From: Bacteroidota bacterium
GTDB taxonomy: Bacteria > Bacteroidota > Bacteroidia > Flavobacteriales_D > Crocinitomicaceae
Direction of reading: 5' to 3'
Assembly: GCA_016866415.1 (NCBI GenBank)
Contig: VGML01000158.1
Coordinates: 1 to 5,201 of the forward strand
Length of the DNA: 5,201 bases
Shown: positions 1 to 5,201 of the stretch, piece after piece
Position numbering within the stretch: the first letter of the stretch is position 1
Layout: every line of letters begins with the position of its first letter
Notes under the pieces: model-generated
What the model was told of the DNA's origin: nothing
The model's input: the letters and a program-made list of their open reading frames with translations, nothing else
Databases searched by the model: none
Made by a program: the position numbers and the translations under genes

Positions 1-529
1 TGCAGGAAAGACAACGCTCGTGCATAAACTTTTGGGGTCTTCAGAGCAATATGCCTTTTCCATATCTGCATGCAGCAGAGAACCTCGCGAAAACGAAAGA
101 GATGGAGTTGACTATTATTTCATTGGATTGGAAAACTTTAAACAAAAAATCTCAGAAAACGCCTTTGTGGAATGGGAAGAAGTCTATAAAGATAATTTAT
201 ACGGCACATTAAAAAGTGAACTTATTCGCATTTGGTCAATGGGAAAAACAGTTGTATTTGATGTTGACGTTGTTGGTGGATTGAACTTAAAAAAAGTATT
301 TAAAAATAATGCTTTAGCCATATTTGTGAATCCACCCAGTATGGAAATACTTGAGCAGCGACTAAGGGAGCGAAAAACTGAATCAGAAGAAAAAATTCAC
401 ATGCGTATTTCAAAAGCTCAGGCAGAAATAGAGCGTGCAGCAGAATTTGATGTGATTATCGAAAACAATATCTTGGAAATAGCTGTTGAACAAGTAAAAG
501 CAGTTGCTACCGAATTTGTAAATAAATGA
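1..529 (+). CDS. gmk: Guanylate kinase, 5'-truncated by window edge
   Basis: Guanylate kinase transfers phosphate from ATP to GMP (giving GDP) in the cytoplasm, an essential step of purine nucleotide supply. The reading frame is open from base 2 and 175 residues are visible. The first are AGKTTLV, the end of the P-loop (family form GPSGSGKTT), so only about 10-15 N-terminal residues are missing. The GTG at base 20 lies inside the P-loop region and is not a start. GMP-binding signatures follow in order: SREPRENE (visible residues 25-32) then DGVDYYF, EWEEVY and NLYGT (57-69), and FDVDVVGG (86-93). The lid segment RLRERKTESEEKIHMRI (120-136) carries the expected arginines. The C-terminus is complete, and the length fits the usual ~190-205 residues. 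The TGA stop overlaps the ATG of nadD by 4 bases (ATGA), which suggests translational coupling. The assignment is firm; only the start is unseen. Confidence 0.96.
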   Translation, partial: AGKTTLVHKLLGSSEQYAFSISACSREPRENERDGVDYYFIGLENFKQKISENAFVEWEEVYKDNLYGTLKSELIRIWSMGKTVVFDVDVVGGLNLKKVFKNNALAIFVNPPSMEILEQRLRERKTESEEKIHMRISKAQAEIERAAEFDVIIENNILEIAVEQVKAVATEFVNK

Positions 530-1140
530 AAATCGGACTTTATTTCGGGACTTTTAACCCAATTCATGTTGGACATTTGGTAATTGCCAACTACATGGCT
601 GAATTTACCGAACTAGATCATGTTTGGTTGGTTGTTACGCCTCATAATCCATTAAAAGACAAATCCACGCTACTGAACGATAGACATCGATATAATTTGG
701 TAGAAGAAGCAATTTATGACAACCCTAAATTAAAAGTAAGCGATGTCGAATTCAAACTTCCCAAACCGAGTTACACCATTGTAACATTGACTTATTTGCA
801 AGAGAAATACCCTCAGCATAAATTTTCACTGATTATGGGTGAAGACAATCTTCGTTCATTTCACAAATGGTTTAATCACGAAGTTATTTTAGACAAACAT
901 AAACTGTACGTCTATCCACGAGTTTTAACCTTTCAGGAAGAACAAGAAGTTAAAACAATTTCACACGATTTATTGAACGATTTTAGCTCACACAAAAATG
1001 TAATAATTTGTGAGGATGCTCCAGTAATGAAAGTTTCTTCGAGCTTTATTCGTGAAGCGATTAAAAACAAGAAAGATGTTCGCTATTTGCTAACTGAACC
1101 TGTTTACAAATATATCGATGAAATGAATTTCTATAAATAG
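526..1140 (+). CDS. nadD: Nicotinate-nucleotide adenylyltransferase
   Basis: NadD joins nicotinate mononucleotide and ATP to form deamido-NAD in NAD biosynthesis; it is a cytoplasmic Rossmann-type nucleotidyltransferase. The 204-residue protein starts with the ATP-binding motif GTFNPIHVGH (residues 8-17), which contains the (H/T)xGH signature. It has the substrate-loop segment PHNPLKDK (39-46), PSYTI (81-85), IMGEDNLRSFHKW (103-115) and the second nucleotidyltransferase signature SSSFIR (171-176, family form SSTxIR), followed by the typical LLTEPVYKYI tail. Length is normal for the family. The ATG at 526 is favoured because it forms an ATGA overlap with the gmk stop and places the first motif at the usual distance from the N-terminus. 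There is no Shine-Dalgarno sequence, as is common in Bacteroidota. Expression is probably from the gmk transcript. Nothing is missing or unusual. Confidence 0.97.
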   Translation: MKIGLYFGTFNPIHVGHLVIANYMAEFTELDHVWLVVTPHNPLKDKSTLLNDRHRYNLVEEAIYDNPKLKVSDVEFKLPKPSYTIVTLTYLQEKYPQHKFSLIMGEDNLRSFHKWFNHEVILDKHKLYVYPRVLTFQEEQEVKTISHDLLNDFSSHKNVIICEDAPVMKVSSSFIREAIKNKKDVRYLLTEPVYKYIDEMNFYK

Positions 1141-1142
1141 AA

Positions 1143-1162
1143 AAAGGAGCCGAAGCTCCTTT
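1143..1162 (-). terminator. Hairpin terminator between convergent genes
   Basis: A perfect 8-bp inverted repeat (AAAGGAGC at 1143-1150 and GCTCCTTT at 1155-1162) encloses a 4-base loop. On the minus strand the loop is TTCG closed by C-G, the very stable UUCG tetraloop, and the stem runs into TTTTT (bases 1145-1141). That is a good intrinsic terminator for the minus-strand gene ending at 1187. On the plus strand the hairpin starts 2 bases after the nadD stop and is followed by only three T before GG, so it should be weaker there, but it can serve as a bidirectional terminator. Confidence 0.85.
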
Positions 1163-1186
1163 GGTATCTGATTGAAATAATTGTTT

Positions 1187-1954
1187 TTACTGTTTTACAA
1201 TTTTTAAAGTTTCTACGCCATTTGCATGAACAATATTTACAAAGTAAAGTCCAGACTTCATATCATTTAACTCAAAATTCTCTACATTAGAACTTCCTGG
1301 AACTCTTTTAGCCAAAACTTTACCTTCGGCATTAGTCAAAATGACTTCGGAAGCATTTGAAAGCATGTTAATCCCATTGATTGAAAAATTATCATTCACA
1401 GGATTTGGTGCAACTACCAATTTTGGACTTGAAAAATCAGTCACGGATGCTGTTCCAACTATGATTTTATATCCTGTGAAAGATGTTTGTTGAGTCACTG
1501 GAGTTGGAGGAAGTCCTGGGAATAAAGTAACCAGAACCACTACATTCAAATTGATTAAAATAGAATAAGTACCCACTGTAGCGGTCGTTCCATAAACAGT
1601 CGCACAACCTTGTATACCTCCTGTATATGAACAATTCGATATATTACAAGTATAAAGATACTCTGCAGGCGCACCGTCTACCGAAGTTACGGTGTATGAT
1701 TGAATTGGTGACCCGACAAACTGCCCTGTAGGATCTAAATCGGCGGTAACAGCAGCTGGAGCTTTGAAGTTTAAAACTGTTTCATAGTAAACATTGGCTG
1801 CAGCAGGTGGGAAATTAGTAACCGTGTCTGGCCAAGCACCATATACCGAATCTGCATAAAGTGGGTCAGGGATACATATACCACCTTGTGGTTGAGCTAA
1901 AGCTACTGTTGTAAATCCAACAAACCCAACGAATAGAAGTAATAATTTTTTCAT
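1187..1954 (-). CDS. Secreted protein with T9SS C-terminal sorting domain
   Basis: This 255-residue protein has a clear Sec signal peptide (KK, hydrophobic core at residues 4-19, ALA|QPQ cleavage near residue 20). Its C-terminal region (about 177-255) matches the type A T9SS sorting domain: LVVAPNPVNDNFSI (179-192), a VILTNAEGKVLAKR strand pair (204-217), LNDMKSGLYFVNI (229-241) and a final GVETLKIVKQ. Established knowledge: such domains direct export through the type IX system, usually with sorting-domain removal and surface attachment or release. The central part (about 27-170) is rich in V, T, P, G and Y, has four cysteines (C27, C103, C108, C117) and looks like an all-beta, Ig-like module. 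I see no catalytic motif, so the cargo function is unknown. Start ATG at 1954-1952 sits behind an A/T-rich leader without a Shine-Dalgarno sequence. It lies downstream of the OmpA-like gene on the same strand. Confidence 0.92.
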   Translation of the reverse strand: MKKLLLLFVGFVGFTTVALAQPQGGICIPDPLYADSVYGAWPDTVTNFPPAAANVYYETVLNFKAPAAVTADLDPTGQFVGSPIQSYTVTSVDGAPAEYLYTCNISNCSYTGGIQGCATVYGTTATVGTYSILINLNVVVLVTLFPGLPPTPVTQQTSFTGYKIIVGTASVTDFSSPKLVVAPNPVNDNFSINGINMLSNASEVILTNAEGKVLAKRVPGSSNVENFELNDMKSGLYFVNIVHANGVETLKIVKQ

Positions 1955-1974
1955 ATTTTATAATTTTAGATAAG

Positions 1975-1982
1975 CAAATATA
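1975..1982 (-). promoter_or_regulatory. Bacteroidota -7 promoter element before the T9SS-cargo gene
   Basis: On the minus strand this reads TATATTTG, a perfect match to the Bacteroidota primary-sigma -7 consensus TAnnTTTG. It lies 20 bp upstream of the ATG at 1954, implying a short leader of roughly 14 bases. I found no TTG-type -33 element at the expected spacing, so promoter strength is uncertain. If active, the cargo gene can be transcribed apart from the OmpA-like gene upstream. Confidence 0.55.
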
Positions 1983-2038
1983 TCAATTTTTTATTGAATG
2001 TTGAGCTGCTTAAACTAAAAGGTTTCAATTGTTGGGAT

Positions 2039-2773
2039 TTAATTTTTTGAAATCACCCGAATTTCCACTCTCCTATTTGATATTTGCTGCATTTCGTTTT
2101 GTTCAGGCAAATGATAAATTGGCTTCGTAGATCCAAAACCCTTGTAGGATAATCTTTCAGACCTTATGCCATTTTGAATCAAAAAATCATAAACGACTTT
2201 GGCACGACTTCCCGATAAATTTGTTTGATCGTTTGGGTCACAACAAATATGACCTTCAATTGCTATGACTAATTTTGGGAACTCTAGCATTATGTCCAGT
2301 AAATCGTCTAAAATTGGAATAGAGCCTGGCAATAATATTTCTGAGCCAGGCTCGAAATTTAGGTTATTGATTTTTAAATTTTCACCAGCTTTAGCATTTT
2401 TGATTTGATAACTAATCTTCTGATTGAAATAAATAACTACTTTGCGCCCTTTTGAGCCTTCAAAATTCTTTTCGCCTAATCCTCTTAATTCAGTTTTTGA
2501 AAAAAGCTCTTCTGCTCCATTGGATAGTTGTTTCAGAGTTTTATTTGCCCTACGAAGCGAAAGATCTTGATTGTAAAAAAAATTACCTATCGAATCAGTG
2601 TAGCCATAAATCTTGTCAACTGAGCTTGCTTCTTTTAATAGTTTCTTTTTAATGGAGGAAAGTTTTGTCGTTGAAACCTCATCTGAATTAAATGGAAAAT
2701 AAACAACGATTGAATCCTGACTGAAATTAATAAATGACAGAAGTGAGAAAAAAATAATTAAAGAAGCTTTCAT
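2039..2773 (-). CDS. Periplasmic protein with two tandem OmpA-like domains
   Basis: This 244-residue protein has an N-terminal signal peptide (hydrophobic residues 4-17, likely cleavage at FS|QD near 18/19; no lipobox cysteine). The C-terminal half (about 134-242) is a recognisable OmpA-C-type domain: FEPGSEIL, IEGHICC (172-178), NLSGSRAKVVYDFL (185-198), YKGFGSTKPI and NRRVEIRVI (233-241). The N-terminal half (about 22-118) shows the same order of motifs in diverged form: VVYFPFNSDEV (23-33), GYTDSIG (57-63), NQDLSLRRA (68-76), LRGLGE (96-101) and GRKVVIYF (109-116). So I read it as two OmpA-like domains without a beta-barrel. OmpA-C domains bind peptidoglycan through an Asp and an Arg 15 residues apart. 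Domain 1 keeps this pair (D60/R75). Domain 2 has R190, but CC replaces the usual TD after GH. It probably acts in the periplasm as an envelope-anchoring protein; the exact role is unknown. It is divergent from the gene at 2841. Confidence 0.88.
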   Translation of the reverse strand: MKASLIIFFSLLSFINFSQDSIVVYFPFNSDEVSTTKLSSIKKKLLKEASSVDKIYGYTDSIGNFFYNQDLSLRRANKTLKQLSNGAEELFSKTELRGLGEKNFEGSKGRKVVIYFNQKISYQIKNAKAGENLKINNLNFEPGSEILLPGSIPILDDLLDIMLEFPKLVIAIEGHICCDPNDQTNLSGSRAKVVYDFLIQNGIRSERLSYKGFGSTKPIYHLPEQNEMQQISNRRVEIRVISKN

Positions 2774-2792
2774 AAAATAGAATTTTAATTTT

Positions 2793-2825
2793 CAAACTAA
2801 CGAATAATCCTAAAAACATTACAAA
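2793..2825 (-). promoter_or_regulatory. Candidate promoter of the OmpA-like gene
   Basis: On the minus strand, TTTG (2825-2822) is followed after 21 bases by TTAGTTTG (2800-2793), which matches the -7 consensus TAnnTTTG at all but one defined position. The spacing fits the Bacteroidota -33/-7 arrangement. The -7 element ends 19 bp before the ATG at 2773. The region lies in the 67-bp gap between divergent genes, so both promoters must share or overlap here. Confidence 0.45.
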
Positions 2826-2840
2826 ATACAATTATTTCTT

Positions 2841-4385
2841 ATGAATATATTATTTTTGAACGTGAACTATTTTTCCATTACTGATTTAATGAAACTGGCG
2901 AATTTGGATAATTTCAACACTCCAGAAGAGTTGCTTTCATGCCCTTCGATAATAAATCATCCTGATTTTGATGATATCAAAAAGTTTATTTCTCATCAAA
3001 AAAATGAATCGGGTGTATTTAACAAATGGATTGAACAAAATAATTCCTTGAAAGAGTTGCTTATCTATGGAACAACTTCGGAATTTTTCAAAGATCAACA
3101 TAATTGGAAACAACACGCATTTTACGAAAAATTCAAAGAATATGTTAGTCCCTTTTTTAAAAATCTAATTAACCGAAAAAATGAGGCTCAATTAAATTCC
3201 GAATGGGCAAAAATTTTTAGTTTTTTTGTTCTGCTCGATGAAGAAACACGATACTTGTTGGAGCAAACTTTTTACCGAAATATAGATTCAGGAATAAAAG
3301 AAAAATTAAGTCAAACTTCTACAAACATTAGTGAGGTAGAATTTCATCAAATACTTCTTCTTCTTTTATCTGACGAAAGCTTAGTGATTCACAACAAAAT
3401 TTCAAGATCTTCCCACAGTTTAAAGGTGAACTTCGTTGAACAACTCTTGCAATTGTTTTTTCATCCGAAATGCACGGCAAAATTGGCTCACTGGATGATT
3501 ATTCGTTTGGAAAAATTGGAGCTTAATGTTGAGCAAAGTCAAAGTTTAGATCAAATTAAGGTTAAAATTAAAAGCGGAGAAATAAAGTTTATTGAGAAAC
3601 AAAACGATAAAAGTAGATTTAATTGGAGATTGGTACTGCCAGCAATTACTTTGCTATTAATTCTTGGACTTCTTTATTTTTTATACACACAAGAAAATGT
3701 TTCAACTTTGCAAAATTTCAAAGAGGTATCTTCTTTGAGCTCTTTTTCAATAAAAGAAAGGAAGGAAATCGACTCACTTTTAAAAAGTATGAACCTTGAA
3801 CGCATAGATTCATCAAATGAAAATTACTTTTCAAGTGGCAATTTAATTTCAATACAAAATCCAATAAAAAACAAACTTGCTTCAAAAATCTATAGTGAAT
3901 TAGAAGAAGATATGACCAACCACTTCATGAGGATATATGACACGCAATCTATTTTGTCCAATGATAAATTAAAACAGGAAAAAATAAGTAAAACCAATTC
4001 TTTGAGTTCAATTAATTCAAAAACCGAAGTCGAATTTAAAAATGACTCTGAATACACAATCCTTGTTCTGATCTGGGATGAATATGAAAATGGAAAAGTA
4101 TTTAGCGGGATTATCTCTAAAAAAAGCACAATTAAACTATTTTTAATGCCAAGCATGAAATTGATATTAGCGCCTGGCAATGAATATGGGGCGATTCCAA
4201 CTAAAAACAAACAAGATTTTTCATACTTAAGAAATCATTTTTGTTCTATTGATTTTAATTACGAGAGTGCATTGAGTCAAATTTATTCAATAGAACCAAC
4301 GAATGGCAAACTTTCCAAAATATTGCTTGAAGGCTCATTAGGTGAAATAATTTCCCTGACCGATTCAAACGGGATTTTAAATTGA
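2841..4385 (+). CDS. Single-pass membrane protein of unknown function
   Basis: I do not recognise a named family in this 514-residue protein. One transmembrane helix is evident at residues 264-283 (LVLPAITLLLILGLLYFLYT). It is preceded by K257, R259 and R263, so by the positive-inside rule the N-terminal ~260 residues are cytoplasmic and the C-terminal ~230 periplasmic. The N-terminal half is predicted helical, rich in F, L, K, E and N, with no nucleotide-binding or catalytic motif seen. After the helix comes a Ser/Lys/Asn-rich stretch (about 285-395), then a probable beta-rich module (about 396-512) containing VEFKNDSEYTILVLIWDEYE and repeated short hydrophobic strands. Two starts are possible: ATG 2841 (used here) and ATG 2889 (M17). 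The second is supported by a perfect TATTTTTG element at 2851-2858. The topology resembles transmembrane signalling or anchoring proteins, but no sigma-factor gene is adjacent. It is divergent from the OmpA-like gene and followed by a weak terminator. Confidence 0.82.
   Translation: MNILFLNVNYFSITDLMKLANLDNFNTPEELLSCPSIINHPDFDDIKKFISHQKNESGVFNKWIEQNNSLKELLIYGTTSEFFKDQHNWKQHAFYEKFKEYVSPFFKNLINRKNEAQLNSEWAKIFSFFVLLDEETRYLLEQTFYRNIDSGIKEKLSQTSTNISEVEFHQILLLLLSDESLVIHNKISRSSHSLKVNFVEQLLQLFFHPKCTAKLAHWMIIRLEKLELNVEQSQSLDQIKVKIKSGEIKFIEKQNDKSRFNWRLVLPAITLLLILGLLYFLYTQENVSTLQNFKEVSSLSSFSIKERKEIDSLLKSMNLERIDSSNENYFSSGNLISIQNPIKNKLASKIYSELEEDMTNHFMRIYDTQSILSNDKLKQEKISKTNSLSSINSKTEVEFKNDSEYTILVLIWDEYENGKVFSGIISKKSTIKLFLMPSMKLILAPGNEYGAIPTKNKQDFSYLRNHFCSIDFNYESALSQIYSIEPTNGKLSKILLEGSLGEIISLTDSNGILN
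2851..2858 (+). promoter_or_regulatory. Possible -7 promoter element inside the annotated 5' end of the membrane-protein gene
   Basis: TATTTTTG matches TAnnTTTG perfectly and lies 30 bp upstream of the alternative ATG at 2889, but just inside the longer reading frame from 2841. If used, transcription would begin near 2865 and the protein would start at M17. No -33 TTG is seen at the normal spacing, and in AT-rich DNA such an 8-mer can arise by chance. Confidence 0.35.
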
Positions 4386-4402
4386 ATTTCAAGAGATTAA
4401 AA

Positions 4403-4431
4403 AAGAGTTCAAAAAAATGAACCTTATTTTT
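4403..4431 (+). terminator. Weak intrinsic terminator after the membrane-protein gene
   Basis: AAG-(bulged A)-GTTCA at 4403-4411 can pair with TGAACCTT at 4418-4425 around a loop of six A. It is followed by A and five T (4426-4431). The stem is 8 bp with one bulge and AT-rich, so it is modest. It starts 17 bases after the stop at 4385, the right place for a terminator separating this gene from the channel gene at 4577. Confidence 0.5.
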
Positions 4432-4520
4432 AATTAAATGTACTAAACCCAAAATTGCAGCGTTAGCAAATAAATAAAGACCTTAATATTCAATTAATAT
4501 AGCTTTTGAAACATTTTTTA

Positions 4521-4528
4521 TATATTTG
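4521..4528 (+). promoter_or_regulatory. -7 promoter element of the ExbB/TolQ-type gene
   Basis: TATATTTG is a perfect match to TAnnTTTG and is identical to the element before the T9SS-cargo gene. A TTTTG lies at 4504-4508, but the 12-base spacing is too short for a standard -33 box. The predicted transcript start near 4535 gives a leader of about 40 bases, very A/T-rich and lacking G-rich Shine-Dalgarno sequence, as is common in Bacteroidota. The rest of the 191-bp gap (4386-4576) holds the terminator above and no credible gene. Confidence 0.6.
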
Positions 4529-4576
4529 GGCCCTATAACTAATAAAATTAATTAAAGAATAACAAAATTTAAAATT

Positions 4577-5201
4577 ATGAGCAAGAATCAAAAAACAGCA
4601 GGTGGTTTTTCATCATTAATGGCATCAATTGCAATTGCAATTTCGCTTGCAATTGGAGTATTAATTTACATGTATGTATTTGGCGCAAAAGAAAATTTCG
4701 TAGGTGGTAATCCAGAAAATGAAGCCGTAGAGGAGGGAGTAGCGCATTACTTTGGACTAATCCACAAAGGAGGATTTATCGTGCCTATTCTAGTAGCAGT
4801 AAATATTATCATTATCACATTCTCTATTGAGCGTTTAATTACACTTTCTTCGGCAAAAGGAAAAGGCAGTACAGATAGTTTTATTTCAAAAGTTAAACAA
4901 TTATTAGGTTCAAAAGAAATTGAATCAGCTATCGTTGAATGCGACAAACAAAGAGGTTCTTTAGCTAATGTTGTTCGTGCTGGATTAGTAAAATATGACC
5001 ACATGTCAAGTGATTCATCTTTAGATAAAGAACAAAAAGTAGAATCTTTGAAAAAGGAGTTGGAGGAAGCTACAGCATTGGAATTGCCCATGTTATCTAA
5101 AAACTTAGTTGTTCTTTCAACCTGTGCGTCTATTGCGACATTAATCGGTCTTATTGGAACGGTATTAGGTATGATTCGCTCATTTGCCGCCATGTCGCAA
5201 G
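4577..5201 (+). CDS. MotA/TolQ/ExbB-family proton channel protein, 3'-truncated by window edge
   Basis: Translation from ATG 4577 stays open to the window end: 208 codons plus one base, no stop. The visible part has a short N-tail, a first hydrophobic helix (about 14-36), an acidic loop (38-54, GGNPENEAVEEG), a second helix (about 66-88, ending in the typical IERL), a cytoplasmic domain (90-172, CDKQRGSLANVVRAGL then an E/K-rich segment to EATALELPML) and a third helix (about 177-203) with the family signature GLIGTVLGMIRSF (191-203). Established role: these proteins form a pentameric inner-membrane channel that, with ExbD/TolR-type partners, uses the proton gradient to power TonB- or Tol-type work across the envelope. 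In Bacteroidota such genes are commonly followed by ExbD-type genes, which would lie beyond the right edge. ExbB-like is the most probable subtype, but TolQ-like cannot be excluded from this fragment. The last transmembrane segment is missing. Confidence 0.93.
   Translation, partial: MSKNQKTAGGFSSLMASIAIAISLAIGVLIYMYVFGAKENFVGGNPENEAVEEGVAHYFGLIHKGGFIVPILVAVNIIIITFSIERLITLSSAKGKGSTDSFISKVKQLLGSKEIESAIVECDKQRGSLANVVRAGLVKYDHMSSDSSLDKEQKVESLKKELEEATALELPMLSKNLVVLSTCASIATLIGLIGTVLGMIRSFAAMSQ

Noticed and set aside
20..22. GTG as a start codon for guanylate kinase
   Set aside because: The same frame continues upstream and encodes the P-loop residues AGKTTL needed for ATP binding, so the real start is outside the window.
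1955..2038. Intrinsic terminator between the OmpA-like and T9SS-cargo genes
   Set aside because: Only very short, interrupted inverted repeats are present and none is followed by a T-tract on the minus strand, so I do not call one.
2452..2652. Plus-strand open frame of 66 codons
   Set aside because: It is antisense to the OmpA-like gene, which has strong domain support.
3890..4210. Minus-strand open frame of 106 codons
   Set aside because: It is antisense to the 3' half of the membrane-protein gene, with no credible domain and no promoter.
2841..4385. Membrane protein as an anti-sigma factor (FecR-like) in a surface-signalling system
   Set aside because: The bitopic topology fits, but no FecR or anti-sigma motif is seen and no sigma-factor or TonB-dependent receptor gene is adjacent.
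4255..4452. Minus-strand open frame of 65 codons
   Set aside because: It overlaps the end of the membrane-protein gene and the terminator. Composition and lack of a conserved motif suggest a chance frame.
4504..4508. TTTTG as a -33 box of the channel-gene promoter
   Set aside because: Only 12 bases separate it from the -7 element, whereas the Bacteroidota arrangement uses about 19-21.
4747..5193. Minus-strand open frame of 148 codons
   Set aside because: It lies fully opposite the plus-strand MotA/TolQ/ExbB reading frame, which has a clear family signature. Its own translation shows no recognisable domain.

Overview
The window looks like chromosomal DNA from a member of the Bacteroidota, most likely a flavobacterium in the broad sense (Flavobacteriales; a Fluviicola/Crocinitomicaceae-like source is a guess). 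Four things point there: AT-rich DNA, start codons without Shine-Dalgarno sequences behind A/T-rich leaders, Bacteroidota-type -7 promoter elements (TAnnTTTG), and a type IX secretion (T9SS) sorting domain. No phage, transposon, CRISPR or RNA genes are visible.

Left part (1-1140, + strand): the 3' portion of gmk (guanylate kinase, cut by the window edge in its P-loop) is followed by nadD (nicotinate-nucleotide adenylyltransferase). The two overlap by 4 bases (ATGA), so they are probably translationally coupled. A hairpin terminator at 1143-1162 closes this side. Read on the minus strand it is a C(UUCG)G tetraloop with a U-tract, so it mainly serves the convergent gene.

Middle part (1187-2773, - strand): two envelope/secreted protein genes. 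Upstream (2039-2773) is a small protein with a signal peptide and two tandem OmpA-like domains. Downstream (1187-1954) is a secreted protein with a C-terminal T9SS sorting domain. They may be co-transcribed (83-bp gap), but the second has its own TATATTTG -7 element.

Right part (2841-5201, + strand): divergent from the OmpA-like gene is a 514-residue single-pass membrane protein that I cannot assign to a family. It has a helical cytoplasmic half, one transmembrane helix and a periplasmic half. A weak terminator follows. Next comes a perfect TATATTTG -7 element and the first 208 codons of a MotA/TolQ/ExbB proton-channel protein starting at 4577 and running off the right edge.

Functionally the window joins a housekeeping pair (GMP to GDP, NAD synthesis) to a cell-envelope cluster: OmpA-like peptidoglycan-binding type protein, T9SS cargo, unknown membrane protein and ExbB/TolQ-type motor protein. 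The best candidates for something undescribed are the 514-residue protein and the double-OmpA protein divergent from it. A working link between them and the ExbB-type channel is only a hypothesis.
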